Below, one piece after another: positions 31,949 to 41,302 of a stretch of 64,000 nt of DNA (position 1 is the stretch's first letter; every line of letters starts with the position of its first letter). The stretch comes from Euzebya tangerina. Its GTDB lineage: Bacteria > Actinomycetota > Nitriliruptoria > Euzebyales > Euzebyaceae. The notes under the pieces were generated by a model, which saw only the letters and a program-made list of their open reading frames with translations, ran no database searches and was not told where the DNA came from. Both the position numbers and the translations under genes were made by a program. The DNA lies in NCBI RefSeq assembly GCF_003074135.1, contig NZ_PPDK01000001.1:1054001-1118000 (forward strand). Reading direction: 5' to 3'.

Positions 31949-33139
31949 TCAGTCGACGATGAGCCCGAGCCGGCGGGCGCACTGCGGCCACGCTTCCCAC
32001 CCCTGGATCTGCCACAGCAGCGTGCCACGGTAGATCTGCTCCTCCCGGCTGTGCTCGTGGGGCAGCCCCTGGCCACCGACCAGCGCCCAGGACTCGGGGA
32101 GGAACTGGATCCCGCCGTAGTACCCGTTGCCGGTGTTGATGTGCCAGTCACCGCTCGACTCGCAGAGTGCCAGGTGGTCCCAGACGTTCTCCGCCGTGAG
32201 CCCCTCGGGCGGCACCACCGTGTCGGATCGCGGCGCCCGGGGATCCCGTACCTCCTCGGCCGGGATGCCCTGCTGGCCCAGGGCTCGCACGGCCGCAGCG
32301 GAGGACGAGCCCTCCGCCAGTGCAACCAGCACCACGGGACGGCCTTCGTCGGGGAGGGCTCCCTCCACCACGACGGCATCGGCCACCGGTGGGGTGCCGT
32401 TGGTGGCGAAGGCACCCACGCGCAGGAGGTGCGGGTCTCCCAGGTCGTCCGCGAGGTCGGTGGCGAGGAGGGCTCCCAGGGGGACCTCGTGGCGCGTTCC
32501 GAACTCATGGGTCACCGCGACCTGGCCTTGCGCCAACAGGTGCCACAGCGGCCGATGCTCCGCCGTCGAGGCGGGCGTGAACGGGCGGAAGTCCACAGGG
32601 TCGATGTGGCCCAGGGTCGCGGGTACACCACCCAGCACCCGCTCGGCCAGCCACACGGTTGCGGCGTGGCGATACCCCTCCAGGGCCTCGGCGGCTTCGC
32701 GGGCCTCGGCCAGCTCGTCGGGGGTGGTCTCGATCCTGACGTGCGGTTGCAACGCGGGCACGGGCGGCAGGTCGGGCAGGGCTGATGGCGGTGTGGGCAT
32801 CGACGCGATGTTGGTCGTTGCCTGGCTGGGACCGTCGGTCGGCGCTGCCGTCGGCGTGGGGGCTGGCGCGGCCGTCTCCTGCTGCGTCGCGACGGCGTCG
32901 TCGGGGGTGACCGCGTCCAGCGGCGACGGGGCCGGCTCGGCTGCGCCGACCAGCGGTGCGGTCAGCGGGGCCGGCGTCACGCTGGCCGGCTGCTCGGGCG
33001 AACTCACCGAGGGTGTGGCCGAGGCCGTCTCCTGGGGGGTGTCCGTGATCGCAGCAGCCAACGCGCCCACGGCGGTCAGGCAAGCCACCGCGGCGGCGAC
33101 GACCGCGGCCCAGAAGGTGGCTCCCCGGCGAGGGCTCAC
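31949..33139 (-). CDS. Rpf-like transglycosylase-domain secreted protein
   Basis: A 396-residue exported protein. A hydrophobic N-terminal helix (TFWAAVVAAAVACLTAVGALAAA) is followed by a long Pro/Thr/Ala-rich region, a middle domain (about 125-310) of unknown type, and a C-terminal resuscitation-promoting-factor-like transglycosylase domain. The latter shows ENVWDHLALCESSGDWHINTGNG with the presumed catalytic Glu after Cys, YYGGIQF, and WPQCARRLGL carrying the partner Cys. Such domains cleave peptidoglycan during resuscitation and growth. The GTG at 33139 has GAGG six nt upstream. The frame is open much further upstream, but that part overlaps the divergent MFS gene. Confidence 0.87.
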   Translation of the reverse strand: MSPRRGATFWAAVVAAAVACLTAVGALAAAITDTPQETASATPSVSSPEQPASVTPAPLTAPLVGAAEPAPSPLDAVTPDDAVATQQETAAPAPTPTAAPTDGPSQATTNIASMPTPPSALPDLPPVPALQPHVRIETTPDELAEAREAAEALEGYRHAATVWLAERVLGGVPATLGHIDPVDFRPFTPASTAEHRPLWHLLAQGQVAVTHEFGTRHEVPLGALLATDLADDLGDPHLLRVGAFATNGTPPVADAVVVEGALPDEGRPVVLVALAEGSSSAAAVRALGQQGIPAEEVRDPRAPRSDTVVPPEGLTAENVWDHLALCESSGDWHINTGNGYYGGIQFLPESWALVGGQGLPHEHSREEQIYRGTLLWQIQGWEAWPQCARRLGLIVD

Positions 33140-33166
33140 ACGATCAGCCTCATGACGAGCCAACGC

Positions 33167-33172
33167 TATCGT
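33167..33172 (+). promoter_or_regulatory. TANNNT -10-like box (TATCGT) for the MFS gene
   Basis: TATCGT ends 10 nt before the ATG at 33183, and no Shine-Dalgarno sequence is seen, so the transcript is probably leaderless or nearly so. It lies in the 43-bp gap shared with the divergent Rpf-like gene. Confidence 0.45.
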
Positions 33173-33182
33173 CGGGTCGACG

Positions 33183-34433
33183 ATGAGCCAATCCGTCCCG
33201 CTGAAGCGCCTCTTCGGCCAGCCCCTGTTCAGGCGCTGGGCAGTGGCGAACCTGCTCGCGCGGCTGCCCCTGACGATGAACCTGTTGGTTCTGGTGCTGG
33301 TCGGCGAAGCACTGACCGGTGAGGTCTCCACCGGCGCCACGCTGGCCGGCGGCGCGACCTTCGCTGCCGGTGCGACGGCCCAGTGGCGCGGGCGACGATT
33401 GGACCGTGTCGAGTTGAACCGCGGGCTGCGAACCGATCTGGGGTGGTCGTCAGTGGCCTTGGCGGCCCTTGCGGGTGCTGCCGTGATGGGTGCCCCGGTG
33501 CCGGTGATGCTGGGCCTCGCGGTTCTCCTCGGTGTGGCGTTCGCTGCCATCCTCGGTGGCTTCCGGGCGCTTCTGGTCCAGGCCGTTCCGGACGACGACA
33601 TCGAGGCGGCCAACGCCATGGACGCCGTGTTCGTCGAGGTCGCCTTCGTGGTCGGACCGGCCCTGGCTGCCATCCTGGCGTTGCTGATCCCACCCGCCGG
33701 GCTGCTGCTGCTGATGAGCGCCACGTTCCTCCTGGCCGTGCCGATGACCGCCGGGCTGCCCACCCGTGAGCCGGTCGCCGGCGGCGTCGACCCGGTCGGG
33801 CCGGCTCCCCTGTTCACGCACGGCGCGACGCCGATCTACCTGCTCGGCCTGGCTGCCGGGCTGGTGCTCGGCTCGTTCGAGTCGTTGATCCCTGCGCGGG
33901 TCGAGAGCTTCGGCTTCTCGGCGGAATCTGCCGGGCCGTTCCTGGCACTGACGGCACTCGGCAGCGGGATCGCCGGTGTTGTGGCGGCCAACCAGTCCAA
34001 CCAGCTGCGTCGAGGTCGGCTGTACGCCGCGGCGCTGCTGGGCCTCCTCAGCCTCTTCTTCCTGCCAGTGGCGTTCGCCGGGCAGCTCTGGGTCCTGGGC
34101 ATCGGGATGTTCCTGCTGGGTGTGCCGCTGGCGCCGCTGAATGCACTCGGCAGTCTCGCCTTGCAGCGGATCGTGGCCCAGCAGCGGCAGGCCGAGGGGT
34201 TCAGCATGTACACGGCGACGATCCTGATCGGGGCGGGGTCAGGCCAGTTCCTGGTGGGCTTCCTGCTGCCGCGCTCGACGCCGGAGGCGCTGCTGGCCTC
34301 GCTGGTCGCAGTTGCCGGTGTGATTGCGCTGGCGATCTTGGGTGCGGCGATGCTCCGGCGACGCCGCGGCCTGCCGCCGGGACTGGGGTCGGACCACGAC
34401 CCGACGGTGACCAAACCCTCCGCCTACGCCTAG
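33183..34433 (+). CDS. MFS transporter
   Basis: A 416-residue polytopic protein with about twelve hydrophobic segments and a cytosolic break near residues 198-215, as in major facilitator transporters. The start (LFGQPLFRRWAVANLLARLPLTMNLLVLVLVGEALTG) and the loop motif ANAMDAVFVEVAFVVGPALAA resemble YfiS/multidrug-exporter-like members. The transported compound cannot be told. It is divergent from the Rpf-like gene. Two palindromic boxes follow its 3' end. Confidence 0.87.
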   Translation: MSQSVPLKRLFGQPLFRRWAVANLLARLPLTMNLLVLVLVGEALTGEVSTGATLAGGATFAAGATAQWRGRRLDRVELNRGLRTDLGWSSVALAALAGAAVMGAPVPVMLGLAVLLGVAFAAILGGFRALLVQAVPDDDIEAANAMDAVFVEVAFVVGPALAAILALLIPPAGLLLLMSATFLLAVPMTAGLPTREPVAGGVDPVGPAPLFTHGATPIYLLGLAAGLVLGSFESLIPARVESFGFSAESAGPFLALTALGSGIAGVVAANQSNQLRRGRLYAAALLGLLSLFFLPVAFAGQLWVLGIGMFLLGVPLAPLNALGSLALQRIVAQQRQAEGFSMYTATILIGAGSGQFLVGFLLPRSTPEALLASLVAVAGVIALAILGAAMLRRRRGLPPGLGSDHDPTVTKPSAYA

Positions 34434-34490
34434 TCCGGCCAGTGCTTCTACTAGCTGGGCGAGCGGGTCCGGTTCGGTGAGCTCGCGTGT

Positions 34491-34539
34491 ACGCATGCGT
34501 GAGTTGACCCCCTCAGGCCGGGAGAAGTCACGCATGCGT
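34491..34539. promoter_or_regulatory. Paired palindromic boxes ACGCATGCGT
   Basis: The 10-bp palindrome ACGCATGCGT occurs at 34491-34500 and 34530-34539. Extended to 12 bp (ACGCATGCGTGA and TCACGCATGCGT) the two form an inverted repeat with a 25-nt spacer. They lie in the 227-bp gap between the MFS gene and the CWB2-propeller gene, about 120 bp upstream of the latter's start. Possible operator pair; otherwise the gap holds no gene. Confidence 0.6.
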
Positions 34540-34660
34540 CGGCGCATCCCGAGGCTGAGTCGGTGCTGGGCGTCCGGCGGAGCTTCGACTCGACGGAACA
34601 TCGGTGTCTTGACCGGCGTCATAGGGTCATCCCAGAGCCGTTGATCCGCGAGGACCTCCG

Positions 34661-37600
34661 ATGTCACCAACCCTCCCCACCACGTCACGGGCACTGGCCG
34701 CACCGTCGCTGCTGCTGGTCATGGCCCTGCTGCTCGCCGTGCCCTCACCGGCTGACGCCCAGCCCGCCGGCTTCGACGGCGACCCGGCCACCACGGAGCG
34801 CATCGCGGCGGGTGACCCCGTCCAAGCCGCGGTGGCGGTCTCGCAACAGCGCTTCCCCGACGGCGCGCCGTACGCGGTGCTGGCGACCTCGGAGACGTTC
34901 GCGGACTCCCTGGCGGGCGCGGCGCTGACAGATGAGGGGCCGTTGCTGCTCACCGCCAGCCAGTCGCTGACGGCCTCGGCAGCCACCGAACTGGACCGCG
35001 TGCTGGACGAGGGGGCGACGATCTACGTGCTCGGTGGCGTCGATGCCATCGCGGCGGGTGTGACGGAGGGGCTCGAGTCCGGCGGGTACCGCGTCACCCG
35101 GCTGGCCGGCCCGACCCGGATCGAGACCGCGATCGCGGTCGCGGACGAGGTCCGGGCGCGGAATCCGGAGGGGGAGGCGGCCGACACCGTCCTGATCGCC
35201 CGGTCTGACGGGACCCAGGACAACCCGACGAGCGCCTGGGCGGACTCGGTGGCGGGTGGCTCGCTGTCGGCGGCGGCGGGGATCCCGATCCTCTTCACGC
35301 CCACGGACGGTGTCACCTGTGAGAGCCCGGAGACCCCGTGCCCAGCTGTGTACGTTCCGCTCCACCCAGCCGTGGAAGAGTGGTTGGACGGCGACCGCTC
35401 CCAGGTAATCGCCATGCTCGGCGGTGAGGAGGCACTCACCGAAGGTGTCGAAGACGCGCTCGAGGCTCGGACCGATGCCATCATCACCCGGCTCGCCGGC
35501 CCCGAGCGGACCGCCACCGCGGCCGCCATCGCCGACTCCGACCTGTGGCCACGCGGCGAGGAGCGCCGGTACGTCGTCCTCGATGGAGCCCGCGACGACG
35601 GCTGGGCCTACGGCCTCTCCGCGGCCGGGATCGCGGCGGACACGGGCTCGCCGCCACTCCTCGTCACCTCGATCATCACGCCGGAAACCCGGCGGCTGGT
35701 CTCGACCTGCGGGAGCCCCGACGTGGACCTGCTGCTGGCCGGTGACACCTCGGTCATCTCGGCCGACATCGAGGGCCAGCTGACCAACTTCGACGGGCAG
35801 GCCTGCGCCAGCGACTTCGCCGCCCTCGCCCCGTTCGCGGACTGCGACGAGACCCTGGCCTACTTCCGCAACCGGGCCCTGGAGGAGGTCACCGCCTACG
35901 GCCTGCAGAACCACTACTACCAAGTCGAGGGTCTCGCCATCGATGAGGAGGCCGCGGCTGACGAGGAGGGTCCTGCCCCGATCGCCGTCCCCGCTGCACC
36001 TGCCGACGGGGGAACGACCGATGGCGACAGTGCCACGCCAGAGGTCTCCGACACCAACGTCCAGGAGGTCGGCGTGGACGAGCCCGACACCGTCAAGGTG
36101 ACGGCCGAGGCCGCCTACATCGTCGCCGAGCAGGCTGTCCAGGTCATGGACTTGGCCGCGGAGGTTCCGGCACGGGCCGCCACCCTCGATCTCCCCGAGG
36201 ATTCCTACCGCCACGAACTCCTGCGCGACGGGGACACCCTGGTGGTGCTCTCCTCCGGCGACGGCTACCGCCCCGTCCCGATCGACGACGGTCCTGGGCC
36301 GGTCATCGCAGCCCCGGACTACTACTACCCCGAGCCGACCACCACCCTGACCCGGTACGACGTCACCGACCGGACCGACCCGACCCTGATCGACACCGCG
36401 GAGCTCGACGGGGCCTACCGCTCAGCCCGCATGATCGACGGCGTGGCCCACGTCGTGGTCTCGGCCAACCCCACCGGTCTGCCGTTCGTCTTCCCCGCCG
36501 ACGGCACGCCCGAGTCCCAGGCGGCCTCGCTCGATGCCAACCGCGAAGCCATCACCAACTCGACCATCGAGGACTGGCTGCCCTCGCTCACCGCAGGCGC
36601 GGACACCGGCGCACTGGTCCCCTGTGACCAGGTGCTGGCGCCGCCCGTCTTCTCCGGGCTGACGACGGTTGCCGTCGCCTCGATCGACGTGTCCGAGTCG
36701 TTGGTCCCGACCTCCAGCGCCGCCGTGGTGGCCCAGGGCGAGACCGTCTACGCGTCGATGGACCGCTTGGTGGTGACCTCGACGCGGTGGGGTAGGTGGA
36801 ACGACGAACCATCCACACCGGGCGAGGTCACGACCGAGGTCCACAGCTTCGACATCACCGACTCGTCGTCGACGACCTACGTCGCCAGCGGCCAGGTCGA
36901 GGGACGGGTGCTGAACAGCTACTCGATCAGCGAGCTGAACGGGTACTACCGGATCGCAACGACCAGGGATCGGTTCATCGACGGCGACGACGGCAACAGC
37001 GACAACGGCATCACCGTGCTGACCGAGGGCGGCGGCGAGCTGTTCGAGGTCGGTCGGGTCTTCGGTCTCGGCCTTGGCGAACGGATCTTCGCGGTCCGGT
37101 ACCTCGGCGACATCGCGGCGGTGGTCACCTTCCGCCAGGTCGACCCGCTGTACCTGGTGGACCTGAGCAACCCGGCGGCGCCGCGGGCCACCGGCGAGCT
37201 CAAGATCCCCGGGGTCTCCCGGTACCTCCACCCGGTCAGTGAGGATCTTCTCCTCGGTGTCGGTCAGGACGGCACCGATGACGGTCTCCTCATCGGGCTG
37301 CAGGTCAACCTGTTCGACATCAGCGACCGGGCCGAGCCGACGCGGGTGGACTCGATCGAGTACGGGGCCGGAGAGTCGCCGGTCGAGTTCGATGCACGTG
37401 CCTTCCTCTACTGGCCAGCACTCGACCGCGCCTTCGTCCCCGCCGATCTCTACGAGGGAGACGTGTTCTCCGGAGGTCTTGCGATCGACGTGGATGCCCC
37501 TCGCCGGGCCCTCGAGGACGCCGGCCGCTTCGATCAGGGGACCGACCAGTTCAGCTCGATGGAGCGGATCTTCGTCGTCGGCGATCGCGTCTTCGGAGTC

Positions 37601-37672
37601 AGCCGGCAGGGTGTCAGCGCTCACGACCTGGAGTCACTGGACACCCTGGGGTTCGAGTCGTTCACGGAGTGA
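34661..37672 (+). CDS. Secreted CWB2 protein with C-terminal beta-propeller domain
   Basis: A 1003-residue exported protein. The signal peptide ends at ADAQ near residue 34. Three CWB2 modules follow at about 45-385 (YAVLATSETFADSLAGAAL, IYVLGGVDAIAAGV, RLAGPTRIETAIAVAD). The remainder, from about 395, matches the secreted beta-propeller family PF09826: SDTNVQEVGVDEPDTVKV is its hallmark opening, followed by repeated strands such as LTRYDVTDRTDPTLIDTAEL and YLVDLSNPAAPRATGEL. Placing the wall anchor at the N-terminus with the propeller as cargo is unlike the first CWB2 protein. Role unknown, probably surface protein display or interaction. Confidence 0.87.
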   Translation: MSPTLPTTSRALAAPSLLLVMALLLAVPSPADAQPAGFDGDPATTERIAAGDPVQAAVAVSQQRFPDGAPYAVLATSETFADSLAGAALTDEGPLLLTASQSLTASAATELDRVLDEGATIYVLGGVDAIAAGVTEGLESGGYRVTRLAGPTRIETAIAVADEVRARNPEGEAADTVLIARSDGTQDNPTSAWADSVAGGSLSAAAGIPILFTPTDGVTCESPETPCPAVYVPLHPAVEEWLDGDRSQVIAMLGGEEALTEGVEDALEARTDAIITRLAGPERTATAAAIADSDLWPRGEERRYVVLDGARDDGWAYGLSAAGIAADTGSPPLLVTSIITPETRRLVSTCGSPDVDLLLAGDTSVISADIEGQLTNFDGQACASDFAALAPFADCDETLAYFRNRALEEVTAYGLQNHYYQVEGLAIDEEAAADEEGPAPIAVPAAPADGGTTDGDSATPEVSDTNVQEVGVDEPDTVKVTAEAAYIVAEQAVQVMDLAAEVPARAATLDLPEDSYRHELLRDGDTLVVLSSGDGYRPVPIDDGPGPVIAAPDYYYPEPTTTLTRYDVTDRTDPTLIDTAELDGAYRSARMIDGVAHVVVSANPTGLPFVFPADGTPESQAASLDANREAITNSTIEDWLPSLTAGADTGALVPCDQVLAPPVFSGLTTVAVASIDVSESLVPTSSAAVVAQGETVYASMDRLVVTSTRWGRWNDEPSTPGEVTTEVHSFDITDSSSTTYVASGQVEGRVLNSYSISELNGYYRIATTRDRFIDGDDGNSDNGITVLTEGGGELFEVGRVFGLGLGERIFAVRYLGDIAAVVTFRQVDPLYLVDLSNPAAPRATGELKIPGVSRYLHPVSEDLLLGVGQDGTDDGLLIGLQVNLFDISDRAEPTRVDSIEYGAGESPVEFDARAFLYWPALDRAFVPADLYEGDVFSGGLAIDVDAPRRALEDAGRFDQGTDQFSSMERIFVVGDRVFGVSRQGVSAHDLESLDTLGFESFTE

Positions 37673-37930
37673 TCGCGGCCTCGGATTCAGGAGGTGGGCA
37701 CCGACGACGAGGCACCGGCCGAGCAGCTCCCCGCGCCACCAGAATCGACCACGCCCGGTGAGGCGGCGCCAGCCGCGGCTCCCCGAGAAGCTGTCCCGGC
37801 GCATCTGGAACAAGCTCAGAGGCTGACGACCACGGCGCTGCGGCCGCGGCGCCTCCCCGGGATCAGGCCGAACGCTTCGTAGCGTTCAGCCATCCGACGA
37901 AACCGACCCGGCCGTCCTCGGGCCACGCAG
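37673..37930. other. Gap between the two propeller genes
   Basis: No gene is assigned. A plus-strand frame from a GTG at 37694 gives a 62-residue Pro/Ala-rich peptide with poor codon bias. On the minus strand a frame ending at 37816 (RMAERYEAFGLIPGRRRGRSAVVVSL) has high G/C at third positions and could be a short gene or remnant, but has no recognised family. Confidence 0.3.
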
Positions 37931-39595
37931 GTGCAGCCGTCAACCGTGACGCGGCGACAGCCGGCCACGGTCAGTCGGCGCCTGAACCTGGTCCTGTCCA
38001 TCGTGGTTGCCGTGCTGGCCGGAGCTGCCGTGGCACCCCAGCTCGGCGGCTGGATCCCCGACGCGACGGCGGCCACGGCGGACGCATCCCCGGTCCCGCG
38101 CCCGAGCTCGTCTGCCAGCACGCAGCCGACGTCGGACCCGGCACCCCGCGTGGCCTTTCCGGGTGCCTCGACACCCACCGCCACGGACGTCGGCGTCGTC
38201 GAGACCGTCGACCTGCGGCAGGAGCCCGAGCCGGCCGAGGAGGAGGCCCCGATCTCATCGGGGTGGGAGACACCCGGGGTGCTGACCTTCCGCGGCAGTG
38301 CCACCCGCAGCTACCACGGCACCGGACCGATCCCCGACCAGGCGAGCCTCGCGTGGAGCTATCCCGACCGTGCGATGTGTGGCCCGTCAACAGTGGGGGA
38401 GGAGACGACCACGTGGTGCGGGACCGGCTGGACCGGTCAGCCGGCCGTCTTCGAGCGCGAGGGCCGTACCTGGGTGGTGTTCGGGGCCTACGACCACCAC
38501 GTCCACTTCGTCGACGCCGCCACGGGCCTCGATCTGCTTCCGCCCTTCCCGACCGGCGACATCATCAAGGGGTCGGTCACCGTCGACCCTGATGGGTTTC
38601 CGATCGTCTACACCGGGTCGCGAGACGGCCGCTACCGGGCCATCGCCATCGATGGTGCGGAGGCCGAGGAGCTGTGGTCGCTGACCGCCGCCGACGCCAC
38701 CGGGCCGACGCGGTGGAACGACGACTGGGACGGCTCGGGCCTGGTGATCGATGACCGATTGATCATCGGCGGGGAGAACAGCCGTGTCTTCGTCGTCCAG
38801 CTCAACCGAGACTGGGACGCCGACGGCCGCCCGACGCTGGACCCGGAGGTGCTGTGGGACGCCGCCGGCTGGGACACCGAACTGGACGAGGTGCTGGGTG
38901 ACGGCAACGTCTCGATCGAGAACTCGGTCACGGTCGTGGACCAGACGGTCTACTTCTCCAACTCCGGCGGTCTGGTCCAGGGCTGGGATCTCGGTCCCCT
39001 GGATGAGGGGCAGGCGCCGGTCCAGACACTGCGCTGGTGGATGGGAGATGACACCGACGCCTCGATCGTCGCCGACGAGGAGGGGATGCTGTACGTCGCG
39101 GCCGAGTACGAGCGCTTCAACGACCGCTCTGCCGAGGTCGGGCAGGTGGTCAAGTTGGACCCATCGCGGCCAGACGACCCGCTGGTGTGGTCCTTCCACG
39201 ACCCCGCTGCGGGGGCCGGTCAGGTCGCTGGCTCCTGGGCGACACCCGCGCTGTACGGCGACGTGCTGATCGCGAACACCACCGCAGGTGTCAGCTACGG
39301 CCTGGACCGTACGACCGGAGCGGTCCGGTGGGAGCTCTCCTTCCCCGGTCCGTTCTGGTCCTCACCAGTGGTCGTCGACGACGTCCTGATCCAGGGGGAC
39401 TGCGCCGGCGACCTGCACGCCTTCGATCTGGACCCGGCAGTGGTTGCGGCCGCACCGGTCCATCGCTGGACGGTCAGCCTCGGCGGCTGCGTCGAGTCCA
39501 CACCCGCGGTGTGGGAGGGCCACATCTACGTCGGCACCCGATCAGGACAGGTGCACGCGGTCTCGGGCGTGGACGGCGTCGTGACAGCGGGCTGA
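37931..39595 (+). CDS. Secreted PQQ-like beta-propeller repeat protein
   Basis: A 554-residue exported protein: basic start, hydrophobic helix (LNLVLSIVVAVLAGAAVAP), Ser/Pro-rich spacer to about residue 115, then a beta-propeller with PQQ-type repeats (LTFRGSATRSYHGTGPIP, IYVGTRSGQVHAVSGVDG, LIANTTAGVSYGLDRTTGAVRWEL). It resembles outer-surface quinoprotein-like propellers without an enzymatic domain; the cofactor residues cannot be confirmed. The GTG at 37931 lacks a good ribosome binding site, and a GTG five codons later is an alternative. It follows the other propeller gene in the same direction. Confidence 0.8.
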   Translation: MQPSTVTRRQPATVSRRLNLVLSIVVAVLAGAAVAPQLGGWIPDATAATADASPVPRPSSSASTQPTSDPAPRVAFPGASTPTATDVGVVETVDLRQEPEPAEEEAPISSGWETPGVLTFRGSATRSYHGTGPIPDQASLAWSYPDRAMCGPSTVGEETTTWCGTGWTGQPAVFEREGRTWVVFGAYDHHVHFVDAATGLDLLPPFPTGDIIKGSVTVDPDGFPIVYTGSRDGRYRAIAIDGAEAEELWSLTAADATGPTRWNDDWDGSGLVIDDRLIIGGENSRVFVVQLNRDWDADGRPTLDPEVLWDAAGWDTELDEVLGDGNVSIENSVTVVDQTVYFSNSGGLVQGWDLGPLDEGQAPVQTLRWWMGDDTDASIVADEEGMLYVAAEYERFNDRSAEVGQVVKLDPSRPDDPLVWSFHDPAAGAGQVAGSWATPALYGDVLIANTTAGVSYGLDRTTGAVRWELSFPGPFWSSPVVVDDVLIQGDCAGDLHAFDLDPAVVAAAPVHRWTVSLGGCVESTPAVWEGHIYVGTRSGQVHAVSGVDGVVTAG

Positions 39596-39633
39596 CGGTC
39601 GCAGCACCCACGACCGAGTGGGCTCCGCGCCGC

Positions 39634-40086
39634 TCAGGTCGACGACGCGGACCAGCGCTGGACCCCTCCAGCGCCGTACTGCTTGAGCACCACCGCGCGT
39701 GAGGGTGTGACCGCGACGAAGCCGGTGCCAGGTGAGTTGTCCGGACCTCCCGGTGCGAAGGCGTTCAGGTCGTAGTCGAACACGTCGCCGTTCCAGAGTC
39801 GCCGCTTGGTGTCGGGGTCCGTGTGCATCTCCGCGGTACCCCACACCTCCACGCCGTCCCCGACCTCACTGACCTGCCAGTGGAGGGCCACCCGATCGTT
39901 GGCGCCCATGTTGCTCGCCTTCACGGAGTCGACGCCTGCCATGATCCACAGCGTGTCGCCCTCCCAGCAGGGATGGACCGGGACCACATCCGGTTCGCCG
40001 TCGGCGCCCACCGTGGCCAGGTGTGCCCAGGGGCTCAACTCCGTGGCGAAGGCCTTGACCTCATCAAGGCTGATCTGATCGCTCAT
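39634..40086 (-). CDS. Pyridoxamine 5'-phosphate oxidase-like (split barrel) protein
   Basis: A 150-residue flavin- or F420-binding split-barrel protein. The layout LSPWAHLATVGADGEPDVVPVHPCWEGDTLWIMAG followed by NDRVALHWQV and WGTAEMH is typical of PNPOx-like/F420-dependent reductases in actinobacteria. The natural substrate is unknown. GAGGAGG lies about 6 nt before the ATG. Converges with the PQQ-propeller gene; the gap between them is under 40 bp. Confidence 0.85.
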   Translation of the reverse strand: MSDQISLDEVKAFATELSPWAHLATVGADGEPDVVPVHPCWEGDTLWIMAGVDSVKASNMGANDRVALHWQVSEVGDGVEVWGTAEMHTDPDTKRRLWNGDVFDYDLNAFAPGGPDNSPGTGFVAVTPSRAVVLKQYGAGGVQRWSASST

Positions 40087-40148
40087 GCTCGACCTCCTCG
40101 TCGTCCCCCGTCCGGTCGAGGAAGGCTACTGGCCGTGCATCAGGAGGT

Positions 40149-41198
40149 CTAGAGGTCGTAGGTCGCCGCCAGGTCCGGGTCCCGGGACGCCAGCTGCGAC
40201 GCCAACTCCAGCACGACCTTGCACTGCTTCACGCTGGCGTCGTCCTCCATCTTCCCGTCCAGCATCAGGGCGCCGGTCCCGTCGCCCATGGCCTCCACGA
40301 CCCGCTTGGCGTGCGCCACCTCCACTGGGTCGGGGCTGAAGACGGTCTTGGCAATGCCGATCTGGACCGGGTGCAGCGACCAGGCGCCGACACAGCCCAG
40401 CAGGTAGGCATTGCGGAACTGGTCCTCACACGCGGTGGTGTCGCGGATGTCGCCGAAGGGGCCGTAGTAGGGAAGTATCCCGTGCATCACGCAGGCATCC
40501 ACCATGCGGCTGATGGTGTAGTGCCACAGGTCCTGCTGGTAGGTCGTGCGAGGTGCGTCGGCGTCGTCCGGGTCGGGGTCGGTCCGGACCAGGTAGCCGG
40601 GGTGGCCGCCGCCGACCCTGGTCGTCTTCATCCGCCGGTTGGCTGCCAGGTCGGCGGGCCCGAGAGAGAGGCCCTGCATGCGCGGCGACGCACCGCAGAT
40701 CGCCTCGACGTTCGCAACACCGCGGGCGGTCTCGAGGATGGCGTGGACCATCAGCGGCTCGGTCAGGCCGGCCTTGGCCTCCAACTGGGCGAGCAGACGG
40801 TCGACGTAGTGGATGTCCTCCGGCCCCTCGACCTTGGGGACCATGATGACGTCGAGGGCCTCGCCGCCCTCGAGCACAGCGGCCGTCAGGTCATCCAGGC
40901 ACCAGGGGCTGTCCAGCGAGTTGACCCGGGTCCACAGCTGGGTGTCGCCCATGTCGACGGTCTGGGCGACGTGGATCAGGCCGGCCCGCGCAGCCTCCTT
41001 GTCGGAGGCGGGGACGCCGTCCTCGAGGTTGGCGAGGAGCACGTCGACGGTCGGGGCGATGTCGGGCACCTTGGCCAGCATCTTCTCCACGGAGGGCGGG
41101 AAGAAGTGGATCATCCGGGACGGGCGGAAGGGCACCTCGCGGACGGGCTCCGGGGCACCGACGGCCAAGGGGCGGTAGAAATCTCGAGCGCTGCGCAT
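40149..41198 (-). CDS. HpcH/HpaI-family C-C lyase, malyl-CoA-lyase-like
   Basis: A 349-residue TIM-barrel aldolase of the citrate lyase beta/malyl-CoA lyase family, which cleaves or forms malyl-CoA-type esters (acetyl-CoA or propionyl-CoA plus glyoxylate). Recognisable parts are [21 protein letters not shown] with the acidic residue before the Mg site, RVNSLDSPW with the catalytic Arg, MVPKVEG, a Glu-bearing [10 protein letters not shown], and [25 protein letters not shown], which is close to bacterial L-malyl-CoA/beta-methylmalyl-CoA lyase. The ATG at 41198 is 7 nt after a TACCGT box; a longer frame to 41411 would overlap msrB. No neighbours point to a pathway. Confidence 0.82.
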   Translation of the reverse strand: MRSARDFYRPLAVGAPEPVREVPFRPSRMIHFFPPSVEKMLAKVPDIAPTVDVLLANLEDGVPASDKEAARAGLIHVAQTVDMGDTQLWTRVNSLDSPWCLDDLTAAVLEGGEALDVIMVPKVEGPEDIHYVDRLLAQLEAKAGLTEPLMVHAILETARGVANVEAICGASPRMQGLSLGPADLAANRRMKTTRVGGGHPGYLVRTDPDPDDADAPRTTYQQDLWHYTISRMVDACVMHGILPYYGPFGDIRDTTACEDQFRNAYLLGCVGAWSLHPVQIGIAKTVFSPDPVEVAHAKRVVEAMGDGTGALMLDGKMEDDASVKQCKVVLELASQLASRDPDLAATYDL

Positions 41199-41205
41199 GG
41201 CCGGG

Positions 41206-41235
41206 ACGGTACGAAACGACCGACGCCCAGGGCAA
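41206..41235 (-). promoter_or_regulatory. Promoter of the malyl-CoA-lyase-like gene
   Basis: On the minus strand TTGCCC (41230-41235) and TACCGT (41206-41211) are 18 bp apart; the ATG follows the -10 box after 7 nt. This fits a sigma-70-type promoter with a leaderless mRNA. Confidence 0.6.
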
Positions 41236-41302
41236 AGCCGACGGCGCGGGGTGTGTCGCCTTCGCGTGCCGGGGCACGCAGACATGACACACCCCTGGAC
41301 GG

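Noticed and set aside
37694-37882. 62-codon frame between the two propeller genes
   Set aside because: Pro/Ala-rich, weak third-position G+C, start codon overlaps its only Shine-Dalgarno-like sequence, no family.
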